NCBI GenBank assembly: GCA_023634235.1
Contig: JAMKCF010000003.1
Location: 13,672,742 to 13,736,741 of the forward strand
From: Pisaster brevispinus
Taxonomy: Eukaryota > Echinodermata > Asteroidea > Forcipulatida > Asteriidae
Length of the DNA stretch: 64,000 nt
Direction: 5' to 3'
Shown here: positions 1 through 12,167 of the stretch, piece after piece
Position numbering within the stretch: position 1 is the stretch's first letter
Layout of the letters: each line of letters starts with the position of its first letter
Notes under the pieces: generated by a model
Told to the model about the DNA's origin: nothing
Database searches by the model: none
What the model saw: the letters and a program-made list of their open reading frames with translations, nothing else
Position numbers and translations under genes: made by a program

Positions 1-76
1 ACTAAAGCGGGGTTTGAACGTGTGACCTCCGATTAAACAAGCTGGCGCTCCACCAACTGAGCTATAACAGCGCTAA
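1..76 (-). repeat. tRNA-like sequence (degenerate tRNA or SINE head)
   Basis: Read on the minus strand, this segment has a tRNA-like A box (TAGCTCAGTTGGTGGAGCG) followed by a possible anticodon region with GTT and a T-loop-like TTCAAAC. The T stem and acceptor stem do not pair well (for example ACACG against CCCGC around the loop). A functional tRNA is therefore unlikely; a tRNA pseudogene or the head of a tRNA-derived SINE fits better. It is cut by the window edge. Confidence 0.5.
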
Positions 77-313
77 TGTTTGCGGTCTCCCTATTTTGTC
101 AGTATCTTTGTTCTGGGGTGCCAGTCTGAAGCCATTCAACCTGTAACTGCCAGGGATCACACCAAAGTTTACGATACAACCTGGGAAGCAGCATGAAAAG
201 GATCACCTTCGTTTCAAATGAGTGTAGTAAAAACATGTTTAATTAGTTTAGTGAAAACATTCGAGTTAAATAGACTTTATTTTGTCTAATTTAGTTGGTT
301 TGCTCTGTTACAG
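77..313 (+). other. Probable intron end upstream of the first visible exon
   Basis: No coding signal is seen. The stretch ends with a good splice acceptor (TTTGCTCTGTTACAG) at 299-313, directly before an exon open in phase 0. Earlier exons of the gene must lie to the left of the window. Confidence 0.5.
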
Positions 314-1622
314 ATTGATAATTTGAAAGAGAAATCACGAGAGCTGTCAGACTTGCCTGGACAAACGCTCTTGCAGCTGAAATTGGACCAAGAAAACGAG
401 GCTGCACTTTTTTCATCCCCATCTGCCCCCCTTGCGGGTGGGTGTCTTGGACGTTTTGTCAGCCGTCGCATTGCCGATAGCTTCCATCAACAGACTGAAC
501 CAGAACAGAGCTACAAGAGTACAGGAAAATTTCTATCCAGGTCTGGGGCATTGTTGAATCAACGACTCAATGTCCAAAATAAGATCAATGTGACTGTCAG
601 TGGTGCAGAACAGACAAGAGATTATGGTTGTCGAATCAACTCTGGGAATCAGGCTGGTGCTAGTTATCTCAGTGAACACAGTAAACCTCAGGAGTTTGCA
701 CTACGGTTAAACCAGGAGCCAGATCCCAGTGTTCTTATTGCTGATGATGACTTCAGCATAGTAGAAGCAGCTGGTGATACAACTTCATTTTTAATGCCAA
801 ATAAATGGAGCACTATGGAATCTGACATTGCAGGAGTGCGGAGGGTCCCGATTGGTGTTAAGAAGACAGCTTCCACGGATCAAGAGCTGGTCTTGATGAA
901 TGGTACTGCTGAGAATGTAAAGGATAGAACTCCTGTGACTGATAGGAATAAACACTGTGTCAAATCCAAACCACCTCAAGCCCCAACTCAAGAGGGAGCT
1001 AAAACAAAAAAACCCAACTGTTTTCCGACAAGCACTGGTGAATTGCATTGTGACTGTGATTCGGACGAGTGTACAAATGAGGAGAAGGCAGCTCTGATAC
1101 CAAAGTCCCCACCGTTCAATTCGCTGGAAGACATTGGTCATTCAGTTGGGAAACTCCTCACAAACAACAGTCTGCCCAAGAACTCAAGTTGCCCACCACC
1201 TCTGTTCCTCTCAAAGACACCAGCGCTAACGCATCCAAACTCAATGGATAGCAGTATGGCTGCCAATGCCGAGACTAAGTACGGCAGTATTTCTTGCTCG
1301 GATGTGAACAGTGATGCTGCAAAGTTTGACGAGTTCCCCAGCAATATTAGAAACAAAAAGAGCATCTTAAATAATTGTATCCCTGATGAGAAGTCTGCAA
1401 ACAAGAAACAGCTGAATAACAGATTACCAAACTCGGACTTAACTGCTACGCCAAGTGCTCCAGAAGTGCCTAAATCATGTGTAAATAAATCATCCAAAGA
1501 CGGCAGTTTTGAAAAAGAGGAATTTGATTTTGGTTGCTCAGAGGATCAACCACAGAGTATTGACACTCAGTGGGCTGCTGCCAAAAAGAAGAAAAAGAAA
1601 AGCAAGAAAAAGAAATCCATTG
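314..1622 (+). CDS. Large internal exon of an unrecognised Ser/Lys-rich protein (first exon in window)
   Basis: An exon of about 436 codons bounded by an acceptor (TGTTACAG at 306-313) and a donor (GTAGGT from 1623). It opens in phase 0 with residues IDNLKEKSRELSDLPGQ, so the initiator ATG must lie in an exon outside the window. The first 30 residues look helical or coiled-coil-like; most of the rest is low-complexity, rich in Ser, Asn, Lys and Pro and probably disordered. The exon ends in a strongly basic run (WAAAKKKKKKSKKKKS) that could serve as a nuclear or nucleolar signal. It ends in phase 1 and the next exon starts with the two bases needed to complete a Gly codon, which supports joining 1622 to 3789. 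I do not recognise the family. Poor conservation and a long, hydrophilic, charged composition suggest a scaffold or RNA/chromatin-associated protein, but that is only a guess. Confidence 0.75.
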
Positions 1623-2099
1623 GTAGGTAGCCTTCACCCCACAGGGTGTTTGCCAGAAGTTGGAAATGAGTTGTTTGAATTTGCTTTCTCTTTGGTAGGT
1701 TAGATAGGTTCAAATTTACACAAAAAGGTGTCCAAAAGTCACCTCAAACCCCTTTGGCTAAGATCATGGTCCCATACATAACTTGTATCATGCTGTGACC
1801 ATGGTTATCATGTTGTCTAAGACGCAATGACTACAATATTCACAGTTCTCCCAAGGATTGTTCAAAACCTGGGGGCAATATGAACCCAAATTTTGGAAGT
1901 TAAACCGAAGCACGCTGAATGGGAACAAGTATTCTGAATTTTATTACTTGATGTTTATGTTTGGTTTTAAAACTCTCAGTGCAATCTAAAGCATTTGAAA
2001 TGGTTTTATTTTATGAGTTTTGTGAATTTGATCTTTAATCTAAAATTTGGCATAAGCCACAATTCGCGCATATCTGTCGCAATCACATGTATCGGCCTG

Positions 2100-2270
2100 A
2101 AGTAAGGTTTGCAGTAACACCATGTGGAAATCTCTTTTGAGTAGTGTAGGTTCTGAAAAGAACTGGTCAGAGCATACTGATCGAAACGTTGAGTCGCTAA
2201 CCACCGGTTCTTTTCAGAACCTACACTACTCAAAAGAGATTTCCACATGGTGTTACCGCAAACCTTACTT
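2100..2270. mobile_element. Foldback element with 64-bp inverted arms
   Basis: The left arm at 2100-2163 and the right arm at 2207-2270 are reverse complements over 64 bases with a single difference (GCAGTAAC versus GCGGTAAC). They enclose a 43-base loop that contains GATCGAAACGTTGAGTC. Nearly perfect long arms with a short loop are typical of miniature foldback transposons. No coding capacity is seen. Confidence 0.8.
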
Positions 2271-3502
2271 AGTTATACTCCCACCATGCAAAGTTTAAAA
2301 TCCTACTTAAGTTGACTTCACTTTGTTATGAAGATGTCCAAGTAACCTACTGTTACCTCATACCATGTACTTTAATGTAAGAATGAAACATTTCATACTT
2401 TGATGCAAGCATAAACTGCAAAACTTATTTAACAAGATATTCTTTATTATTTTCTGGTAAAAGTGAAAGCTTTTATTTATTATTATTTTTCTGATCAGGG
2501 CAAACTTCATTGAAACATTTACTACATAAAAGTGATACACACAATGTACAGTTATGCTCAAGCAGTCCTTGCTTATCATTAACCCTAACCATGCTAAATG
2601 CAACAATATGCACCAAATGGTAATAGTTGTTGTGATCTGTTGCATTTGGCAGTCAACTCAGATGTCATTTTTTGACTGAATTTGTTGCATTCAGCAGTGA
2701 AGGGACTTCATATAGGTTTGCATGCTTCTATTGTATCTGAACAACTTATAATGGGTATTTAAAAAATGTTTTTTATGGGAAAAGTATTGAGAAGTATGAT
2801 GTAATATTAGGTAAGAATCATAATTCAAATCATATTCAAAAGACTGAATAATAACAGTTAAACATTACACTTATGTGCATACTGTTGCATATAGCAGGGC
2901 AAACACCATTGCTCAGTCCTTTCCCAGACAGCATGCCTGCACAATGCAACAATATCCCTTGTTGCATTTTGTTGCATTTGGCATGGTTCTCATTTCAACT
3001 GTGTTGCATTCTGTTGTATTTGACAGGCTTTCTAGAGAGACCCTAATGGGGGTTAGGGTTAATGACTGGACCATTGTTGCAATGTGTGCATCAAATTGAC
3101 ATTCATAGTTCCAACAAACATGACAAAGTGGAGAACGAATTTGATTGAAATTGACCACGTAACAAACATCTGATCGCACTTTTTACAAGTATTGTAGAAA
3201 CAGATGTTATTCAACTTGATCTATTTCCCTTCACTGAAGGGCTTAAATATAGGGGAAAATCCACAAGACAACAAGTAGCTAAAAATGTATACTGGGCCAG
3301 AATTGTTTTTACAAGACCAGAAGAAAAAAAATGAGAACAAAAACTTCTGGATACAATTGAATACACATTTAACTGTTTTTATTTGAACAAGCACTAAGAC
3401 ATGTGAGAGAAGATTTACCTCTTTTGTCTAAAGTATGAAGTATACTTCATTACTCCATAGAATTGAAAAGTACGTAGTATCAGACTCAAAGTCAACATTT
3501 GA

Positions 3503-3695
3503 ACTTAATTTGTTTTTGTTTAAGATATTACACAGTGAGATATTATTATTCATTAATATTCAATTTAAGAAACACAAAACTGTGGGACTTGTGCGGTCAT
3601 AAGTTTATTGGCCGAACACTGAAACTACTTCCCTTAATTTGTTTTTGTTCAAGATGTTACACAGTGAGGGATTATTATTTATTAATATTCAATAA
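3503..3695. repeat. Direct duplication of a 65-bp segment, spacing about 127 bp
   Basis: The segment at about 3503-3567 (TTAATTTGTTTTTGTTTAAG followed by ATTACACAGTGAG and TTATTATTCATTAATATTCA) is repeated with few changes at about 3631-3695. It lies just upstream of the 3788 splice acceptor. It looks like a local duplication rather than a mobile element. Confidence 0.65.
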
Positions 3696-3788
3696 TTGTA
3701 TTCAGTGTGCTCAAAGCATGTTCAGTCTAATTATTTTGCATTGCAAAATTGACGAAATCATTCACTATTGTTAACTTTTTGAATGTAG

Positions 3789-6119
3789 GAGCTGTGAACG
3801 ACGCCATGAATGTTAACAGTGTGAAGTTACCTGTAGATGCAGCTCCCCAGTCACCGCCAGAATGCCGTACTAAACACCAGCTTCAAGACTCTGGAACCAG
3901 AGCAGAGGTCTCCTCACAACTACCTAATGAGCTCGGCCGTCACCCACCCATTGTTTCTTCAGATAGTGTTACCTCCAGTGGCGATTCATCAACAGATGGA
4001 GGTGCCTGTTTAAATGACGTTGGCAGTGTGGGTGACTCAGCCAGTAGGAAACAGCCTGATGCATTGTTGGAGAAGACAGACCTTCCTCTGAACAATTTGG
4101 ACGAAAAAAATACCAATCAAACCTCAAAACCGGACACCAGTTTAGTTGGTAGAATGGACAAAGTGCAGCCCTTTCCTAACAACAAGAAGGGCTTAAAGAC
4201 ACAAAATAATCAAATGAAACTCCAACATGTCGACACAACTTCTAAAACAGACCAGCCTTCAGGTATTGTCAGTCATGAACTTTCCAAAGTTTCATCTCAG
4301 CCTAGTCAATGTGTTCCTCCTGCTAAATATTTTCACAGTGACTCTGATAGTGACAAGCATGACCCACAGGTGAACATAGAGATGCAGTCACTTGACACAG
4401 CAATTGTATCAGATCGCCATCAAGCCGCCACTGTTGGAAAGCCCCACAGTTTGAGTGAACCAACTGCGAGCGCCGACTCCTCAGCAGATAATGACAACGC
4501 TGACTTTAAAGAAGTGAAATATAAGCGTTCCTTGCGCAGTGCAAAGAAACGTGGCGGTGTCATGGACGATCATCGTTATGCTGCCACCACAGGCCGGTAC
4601 ATGGACAGGGAATCCTTCCGGAGAAACATACTCCCTGCTGGATTGCGTAAATCCAGCAGCGAGCCAACTGGAATGTCCCAGCTAGGTGACAAAGACAGTG
4701 AAGATGTTGATCATAACAAGTTGAAACCAAAGAATCTTTCAGAGAATCTTAAGAAAACGGACAAAATTATTACACCACCTGTACAGACTGAGCCCACCTC
4801 AGCACCACAGTTTGAATTGTCATATGCAAGCAAAGTGAAGTCCAATATGAAAGCTTCGTCGCTTCCCCTGAAGCTATCCCCACAGGTGCTTTTGGAATTC
4901 AAGGATGGCGATCATGTGGAAAGCCCATCCACGAGCGAGAACTCTATGGAGTCTGTAACTGCAATTAAATCCACGGCCTCGGACTCCAAGGTCTCGCCTT
5001 CAGGAATAACAGTACTAGATATGAATAGCCCTATTAACGCAGAACAAAGTGAGGCTGTCTCCGCACAGTCTGCAAAAGACTTTCAATCAGTGAAAAGTAA
5101 TATTAGACCTGATAAAAAATATATCGCTGCTCAAACTGCAAGGTCCGACAGGAGCAGCAGTGTGGGTCAAGGCAACAGAACCTTCCAGAGAAGTAGCTCT
5201 GTCGACCACAGTAAGGTGATAAAGGAAGTGTCATTTGATGATACATGTAGACGTGCAGTATCCCCTCAAGGCCCAGAGGCCAGTGTGCAATATTTAAACT
5301 TGGAATCATCGGGACTGACCAATCTGACGTATGCAAACTGTTTGAAACTACCCCCTATTCCTAAAACGGCTGCAGTTAGTCGGCAGCCTCAAGCATCAAA
5401 TACGCCACAGGCTCCGATGGTGGGCCTCAAAGACCTGAAATCACAACCATTGGGAGTCAAAACAAGCGAGAAGGAACCGTTAGTCACCAGCAAGGCAAGC
5501 ATTGTTCTCTCAACAAACCCTCCAATAAGTCAGACTGTGACAGGCAAGGGAAACTTGCCCGCAGCTTCAAAACAAGTAGACAGAACCAACTCTTCCATGG
5601 ACGAAAAACCAATCAATTTAAGATCCAGAGTCCAAGCTCCAGTACCTGTGCCTCCTCCAAGAAACACCTCCTCGCCAACGCCCTCAACAGGCTCTTCCAC
5701 ATCCAAACCTTACCCTGTCTTCGACTTGGAGCCGCAAGGCAACTGTGGTGTCACCTTTGGCTCTCTTATATTTGACAAAGGTAGTTTTGAGATCTTGGAG
5801 GATGACAACGCTACTGTCCAAAAAGAAAAACCAGCTGTTGAGTTCATGTCCAAGGCTCAAGTACATGTACCTAGACATCTTCCAACAACCCAGGGGCAGG
5901 GATTAAGTTGCGCTGAACTTGAGAGATCAATTATTAGTCAACATTCGGCTCCGTCCTCTAAAATTATTCTAGACACCACTACTTCAGGAGGTCATTCACA
6001 ACCCGCTGGAGGGGTCAGTTTTGGCAAGTTTGACCTAGGGATTGCAGCAGCGCTGGACAGAAAGAAAGACACTCTGGGAGAATTCAACCACTTTGAGGTT
6101 GCCGCAATGCTTTTGGCAG
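3789..6119 (+). CDS. Second large exon of the unrecognised Ser/Pro-rich protein
   Basis: An open stretch of about 777 codons bounded by an acceptor (GAATGTAG at 3781-3788) and a donor (CAG|GTAAAG, intron from 6120). It continues the protein of the exon ending at 1622 in the correct phase, so together they give about 1,213 residues. Most of it is Ser/Thr/Gln/Pro-rich and probably disordered. Sections that look more constrained are a basic patch (FKEVKYKRSLRSAKKRGG) about 250 residues into the exon, a proline run (VQAPVPVPPPR), and the C-terminal part CGVTFGSLIFDKGSFEI and later GVSFGKFDLGIAAALDRKK. The reading frame runs on for 257 bases past the donor, but the composition changes there (EENFYKF and hydrophobic FFNLLFW runs), so I treat 6120 onward as intron. 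It ends in phase 1. I do not recognise the family. Confidence 0.75.
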
Positions 6120-7050
6120 GTAAAGTGGTTTCTTTTTGGTTTGAAGAAAATTTTTACAAGTTTCCTTCTCTCTCTCCATTTGGTAAAAATAAAGAGGGAA
6201 GAAATCATTTCATTTTATTTTGGCATCGAAATCATCGCTGGTCCCACGAAGTGACCTATTTATATGATGGTCCAAAGCTAAAAAATCCCTGCTTGGAGAA
6301 AATCGAAATTGAAGTTTCACTATTTTTCAACCTGCTGTTTTGGAGTCTGTGTACTATTTGTATTTTTTTATTTTGAAAGACAAAAATCAAGCTGACTTCT
6401 TGCAATTGTTTTAATGAGTAATAAATTCCTCAACACATACTTTGGGGGAAAAAAGAAGGAAAAAAAGAAGAAGTTTTGCCTGCAAAGTGTTGTTTACAAA
6501 CCAATGCATAGGTCACTTTGTGAAAACACTCTGCTTCAATAGGTCCAACAGATAGGTCACTTTATGAAAGCGTGAGCCGGAACCGTGCTATAGCGCTTTG
6601 TACATCATGGGTAAGGTGGGGTACGGTTATTTCGCGGTAACGATAATATTGTCACGATACGATATCGAGGACAATATTGTCAGTATCGTCGTTAGTTTCG
6701 AAAATATAGAAATATCATGACTAACACGGTATTCTTAATCCTTAATAAGTAAACGATATCATCTATTGTTTGCTAAAACTTCTATAATAATTTTTAGTCC
6801 GTCTTCGTAAGCTTTACAGTCTTTGAAATATTACGAAAAGGGTTTTATTTAGCGCAGGCAAATGATGGTGACCTGCCCAAACTGTTTGGTTTGGGTTTAG
6901 ATGCCGGGAATCCAAGTACATAGAATTTTTAGGTGTTGAATGGATCGCGGCTTTAAGTGGTTGAAGAAGGAAACTGAAGACTCAGTTTACGTCTTGCCAT
7001 CTAGCCATGGTGGTCCATCTTCAGCGAGGGTATCGCTGAAGCAGGCCGGG
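6120..7050 (+). other. Intron or downstream sequence, no gene seen
   Basis: It starts at the GTAAAG donor. At 6640-6700 there is a short self-complementary tract built from GATATCG and ACAATATTGTC words, probably the remains of a repeat. At 6940 a 120-codon ATG frame opens (to 7302), but it has no recognisable domain and overlaps the promoter-like patch, so I do not call it a gene. Confidence 0.4.
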
Positions 7051-7059
7051 GGAACGTGC

Positions 7060-7180
7060 TTGGCGCAGGCTGATCGGCTGGTTTCTGATTGGCCGCTCTC
7101 CGATTGGCCGACTGATGTGAATATTTATGACGTAATGCTTCTGACAGTGCTGCCATCCAATAGTAGTATATCACCTCGAT
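7060..7180. promoter_or_regulatory. CCAAT/CRE-rich promoter-like patch
   Basis: Within about 100 bases there are inverted CCAAT boxes (TGATTGGCC and CGATTGGCC at about 7085-7110), a CRE-like TGACGTAAT at about 7128 and a forward CCATCCAATAG at about 7152. It is GC-richer than its surroundings. This cluster resembles a TATA-less housekeeping promoter. No confident first exon is seen next to it; it could be an alternative promoter, belong to an unseen transcript, or be a chance cluster. Confidence 0.3.
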
Positions 7181-8494
7181 CCCCCGAATGTTCTATCCAC
7201 CTAGGGGACGAAGGAACGGCGTGTTGCATCGGGTACAAAGCTGCATGGGAAATTCCCTTGGTGAGAAATCACCGTGTGGTCGGGAAACGTCGGATGCTCT
7301 GAAAAATACATGTTTTTACTTACATGCGTGTATTTGGTGCAGCGATGTTAATGAACGAATCGGAATAAATATCAAGGCACAAGCTTTTAGAGATCCCAAT
7401 GTCCGATCAGGGAGGTCGAAACCATTAATTAATTGAGTCGGAACCAGTTATAAAAAAACCTCACAAAAATGTAAGGTGTTCTGTCTTCATGGAATATTGA
7501 TATTAATTAAGTAATTTTATCTCAGCGGTTTGTATACTTACATGTAATTGCTCATTTCCTCCATGCAGTAAAACTGTTTTTCCTCGTAACTCTATAGCGT
7601 ACTTTCAATTTTCAAAAATGTTCACCCTATATCGTCATATCGGATATATTTACAGGAGCTCCAGAGTTGCGTTAAACCAAATAGATTGGGAGCGACTCTA
7701 GGTCGACCCTAATATTAATAAATTTTGGTTTCAGACAGGCAAACTTAACATTTACTTTAGATTCTACACATGACAAGATCGATGTCTAAAACCAAGATGC
7801 TCCAGAGTCGATCTTTCAACTTCCAACGCATCCAGCCGCTCCTAACTGTTTCAGACGTCAAACTGTTCATGTACTTATTTCAATAATTTGTTTCGGCGTG
7901 ACTCTAGAGCGCCTGTCTGAACCGGGTGTAAGGTTCTTAACCTTGTTCGATTTCTGCAGTGGCAATCTGTGGCACTGATAGACCATAAATACAAATACAA
8001 TGACAGGAATGTATGGCATGAGTTTTTGCGCCGTTGTGTGCATAGCACTTTGAAGATTTTGAGGCATCCTAGAGTATGTACCTATTGAAGGGTTAAAGTA
8101 TGTTAAAAACTTTTCAATCTGTGAAAAAGATTTGTTAAAATTTTGATTGACAGAATGGCGTAAGACGGAGGCCGAGATCACCCAGAATAAAGTCACCGTA
8201 ATAGGAGACAACGGAACACCAAATTAAACCCAGCTGCTGTTTCATGTCCAGGACTTCAAGACCCAGCATTATTCTCACAGTATCTGTCACACTTAAACAG
8301 TAATGGAAGAAAACATGACAACATGAGGTATTAACTTACTGTATATAGGTGAATAAACCTTTCCTCTATAATTTAAGACATTTGGTGTTGGGCTATTTTT
8401 GGAGAAGGTAAATTGTAAATTTTTTTTGTTGGAAGTCTGTACACAGAGATGGGGTAATCGTGAGGCACTGACTTAATGTGGATTTGATTGCTCA
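7181..8494. other. Non-coding stretch, nothing recognised
   Basis: AT-rich sequence without supported exons. A 114-codon minus-strand frame at 7867-8211 has no recognisable motif and poor composition for a protein, so it is not called. Confidence 0.4.
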
Positions 8495-8580
8495 GTATTT
8501 CACAGACCAAGCGATTGCATTTTTAATTTTTTTTTAAAAATGCGATCGCTTTAATGGCCCTGATAGTATTTCACAGATGG
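8495..8580. repeat. Small inverted repeat flanked by 13-bp direct repeats
   Basis: AAGCGATTGCATTTTTAA at 8509-8526 is the reverse complement of 8534-8551 with one mismatch. The pair is flanked by AGTATTTCACAGA at 8495-8507 and again at 8568-8580. The direct repeats could be a target duplication or simple local duplication; the element is too small to classify. Confidence 0.5.
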
Positions 8581-11500
8581 TGCTAAGCTTGTCTCATGGC
8601 ATTTCTAAAGTGACAGGAAGCTGTCTTCTAAGACAACGTAGTGAGGGATTCCCCCACAGTATGTTTGCTACAAATTCAACCCCAAGTAGTACAAGCGCCA
8701 CCACAAAAGTCTTATGTACACAAAGCAATGATGTTATTAAGTAACTATAGTAGCAGGTACCTGCAAGAGTATAATCTATGTTCCGGTTGTTGCCCCGACT
8801 TTTGGAACTGTTCAAATTTAGTTTCCAGAGATTTTGTTTGTACAATTTTCACTATCCTCTTGAGACAAATTTTGTGGAGACATGATGGGCACAATGTGGG
8901 CAGTTGGCTGATGTAAATGTACAGTGTAGTAAGTTAATTTTAAAATAATTTTGTTCGTTGTCTCAACTTGGACTTAAAATGTGTAACATGATTTTTTTGT
9001 TGAGGCCCAATTATGTGGGGAAAAACTTGCTTTACAAAATTGCTTAACAAACTGAAAGGAAAACAGCTCCAAAGGAGTGTCACAACGAGACTTTTGAAGT
9101 TGTATGTGACTTTTTCTGGTAAAGCTGTTTTTGATTTTGCGAAGCAGTTGTGTGTTCAGAGCAGCTGGGTTGGGCCCTGTACCAGCCCCAAATACTTGAT
9201 TTTTGTTAAAGGGCAAGGCAATTTCCTTGGAGAAGGGTGCCTTTATGAGGGAAATTAAAGTTTGTACTTGGCACATTTCAAAGGGCATCAAGGCAATTGC
9301 TGCCGTTGCCTCCGTGAGGTATCAGGCCTGCTGTACTCGTACATTTGTTATTATTGCACCTAAAGCCCCAACAAATTACTTGTTTACTGCAACTGTGATC
9401 TGCATATACTTGTTCATTTATGTACATTATGTGAGAAAGTTTGATTATTCTTTTTTTTTTTCAGTACATGTCATACATCAACCCAAAACTACCCAATCTT
9501 CTCTTAAAAACCCATCCTCTATTTTTTAATTATCAAATACTGCATAGTCAAGCCACATAGCTATGCTTGGCTTACTCCTCAGCGTTCTCCCTTAACAAAG
9601 GCCAGTTAAAACACCTGAGGATCAGTCAAAATTCTCTGCAAGTGGTCAAACTGGCTAGTTCCGTGTTGGAAGCATCCCTAATTAATATGAAAAAAAGAGC
9701 AAAAGCTGATGGACCAGTGAAATGAAAAGCTTCCTGGTCCTGTTGGCCAGTCACTGAAAAAAAAAATGAGGGCAAACCCTGCCCCTATTCAACTTGTCAG
9801 AGTCCAAAGATTTGTGAGTCGGCTGGATTAAGAGAAGCCCAGGAAAATCTCTCGGCAGGTAGAATTAGGCTGATGCCAAATTCTTCCACTCTGGCCCTTA
9901 ATGAAAAGAGTGTCTGTTTTACACTATGCATTTAAACACTGCCCTCTATTGAAATTGTATCATGTTATGTACAAAGTGGAACTTTTCCTACTTTGTACTG
10001 CCTGTATATTTTTTAGACTTGAGTCATAGACACATGAGTTACTTCTGTCAAAACTTATCGGTGGCTATCAAATTATCCAGCAATGTGAAAATGTGGATTA
10101 ATATTTGATCGGCTCTATGAAAATGAAACTTGTGTTACAGAAACTTGAAGAGGAGTTTCGGTTAAGTCCGTTGTGAAATGATAAAATTGCATGATCCTGC
10201 TCCAAAAATGTGCATTGTAAACGTGGCTTTTCATAATTTGATCTGTCATTTGCTGTGCAGCTCCTATATGCATGTATAAAGATTTGTTGTGCGTTTGGGA
10301 TGAGCTTGGAAACTTCCTTTTCACTTGAGCACAAAATAATGTTCTAGTGAACATTGGGAAAACCACAACCTATTTACACTGTACATGTTCATGAATGAGT
10401 GAATTTTGATTTTCACGAGCTCAGCAATATCGACAATACTCTGTTGTCAATCCTGTTAAGCCGATTTTCTTTTCTTTCGGTGTTGCGAATGTTCTACAGG
10501 TGAACCATAGTTTCTGTTTTAAGCTTTCTAAAATGTTTTTGTATGAATATTAGTAGCTTGACCAAGTGAATTTCTGCCTCATATTAAGTGTCTCCCTTCA
10601 GTCAAAATGTTGTGCTGCTTCCAAAATGTTTGTGGGTGTCATGCCACTGCACAAGGTCTACCGGCCACTATCCACTCTATTGTACATCAGGATGTAAATA
10701 AACCTTGCTCAAATGTTGTTTTTCCGGCAGTGCACTGCTTGGACTCTACACAACAGTTTGAATTTTACTTTAAAAATTACCAAATTCAAGATCGGAAATG
10801 TTCAGGATCTCTTTCAGACAGGCATTGCAGCTGGAAAAGATAAATTATATTATATGTATATAAATAAAAGAAGAAAAATGGTTAATTAAAAATTCTAGTG
10901 AAAAAAAGGAAGAAAAAAAAAGGAGCATTTAAGGAACCACCTAAAAGGAAAGGTTTGTCGTGTAAAAATTCTTAAAATTTCTTTCAACTACCAATGGTGT
11001 GCATAAATTACATTCAGCATATATTTACTGAATTGAAACTTTGTAAAGCTCCACAGTTTATATGTCTTGCATTTTGTTTTCTGCATTTGTTATTAAAAAC
11101 AGTAAAAATTTCTGCTGAGTTTGCTTGAGGAATCATAAGTGCTTAGCTAAAAGTGGAACAAAGCAAAGTCTTCTTCAATTAATCCTTCCCAGGTAGGAGT
11201 TTCTAGAGCTGAACTGCAAGTTATGTAATGGCACCGCGTGTGTTAAAACTCTAGTTGCTAAATTAATTAAACTAACTGCAAGTGGTTTCCTATTCTAATT
11301 ATGGTTTTTAGTTTATATTGGTTTCTGTGGTATCTGAGCATACTGAAGCCCAAAACATTACAACTTGACCAGTAACGTTTAAGCCATGGCACACCAATGT
11401 GTGTTACCTAGGTGCATAAAACTATTATGAATTGCCGTCGATGCTTTCTACAGTGGTTGGCACACACTAATTCAAGATCACTCATAAACACTCCACCCTA

Positions 11501-12164
11501 AAGGCCAATACTCTGCTGTAATGTGGATGGGGTCAAATGTGACAAGTCAAAAAAAGTCAATGAGTATTTAGCCTCTTGAATGGGGTATATCTGCACAGTA
11601 AAAAAAAAACACCCTGATATTATATAAATATTGGATGGATATGAGTGAATTGTTGCAGAATAAAACCCTGAGGAGAATTCTGGATCATTCCATTTTTGCC
11701 TCATGAAATGGAAAAACCAGCTGCATTTGTTTTATATAACTCTCACATACATGTAGATCCTTGTCAATTGAAATATTTTCACAATAAACACAAAAAAGAC
11801 ACAGAAATTCATCCACCCCAAACTCTGAAAATTCGTTTAAAAAACCTTTTAAACAATGTGGACGACGTCTCTATGTAGACACCAACCTAGTCCACCATGA
11901 CACGACCATGCCCCATTTAGACAAACGGCCTATAATTGTCCATATTGGACTCCAATATTAAATTGTGGAGTGTTGTGGCAGTCAATACATGGCAAAATAA
12001 CGGATGACACGTGTGATGCGTGTTCCACCAATCAAAAGCCAAGGATCTGTGTGTGTGGTAAATAAAGTGGAATAGTGCTGCACACAGCGCCTACATGGAG
12101 AGTTTTATATTGCCATATTATAGTTCAACAAGGTTGTGTACATACATGCAACTGGCTTTGTGGC
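8581..12164. other. Mostly non-coding; may hold the last exon of the large gene
   Basis: No convincing multi-codon conserved frame is seen. Two acceptors compatible with the phase-1 donor at 6119 are present. One follows a long T tract at 9451-9464 (exon from 9465, stop at 9527-9529). The other is TGTTCTACAG at 10491-10500 (exon from 10501, stop three codons later). AATAAA motifs occur at about 10696 and 10861. A GT-rich and AT-rich filler surrounds them. Confidence 0.35.
10501..10870 (+). other. Candidate terminal exon and 3' UTR of the large gene
   Basis: The acceptor at 10491-10500 is preceded by a pyrimidine-rich run (TTTTCTTTTCTTTC). Joined to the donor after 6119 it would add Gly-Glu-Pro and stop at TAG (10508-10510). 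TAAATAAA-type poly(A) signals follow at about 10694 and 10860. The alternative exon at 9465-9529 would add about 22 residues instead. Neither can be chosen without transcripts. Confidence 0.2.
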
Positions 12165-12167
12165 TTA

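Larger units (their letters stand above)
1623..3788 (+). other. Intron between the two long exons
   Basis: It begins GTAGGT and ends TTTTTGAATGTAG at 3788. Exon phases on both sides agree (1 base plus 2 bases). It contains a foldback element at 2100-2270, a stretch at about 2580-3070 with several TTGCATTTGGCA-like motifs, and a duplicated segment at 3503-3695. No coding sequence is supported in it. Confidence 0.7.

Noticed and set aside
1..76. Functional tRNA-Asn gene
   Set aside because: A and B boxes are recognisable, but the T and anticodon stems are mispaired and the acceptor stem does not close.
6120..6376. C-terminal extension of the large protein to the stop at 6374
   Set aside because: A good donor (CAG|GTAAAG) lies at 6120 and the following residues are hydrophobic and unlike the preceding protein. 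Intron retention remains possible.
6940..7302. 120-codon ATG frame as a small gene
   Set aside because: It overlaps a promoter-like motif cluster and has no recognisable domain or splice context; composition is not convincing.
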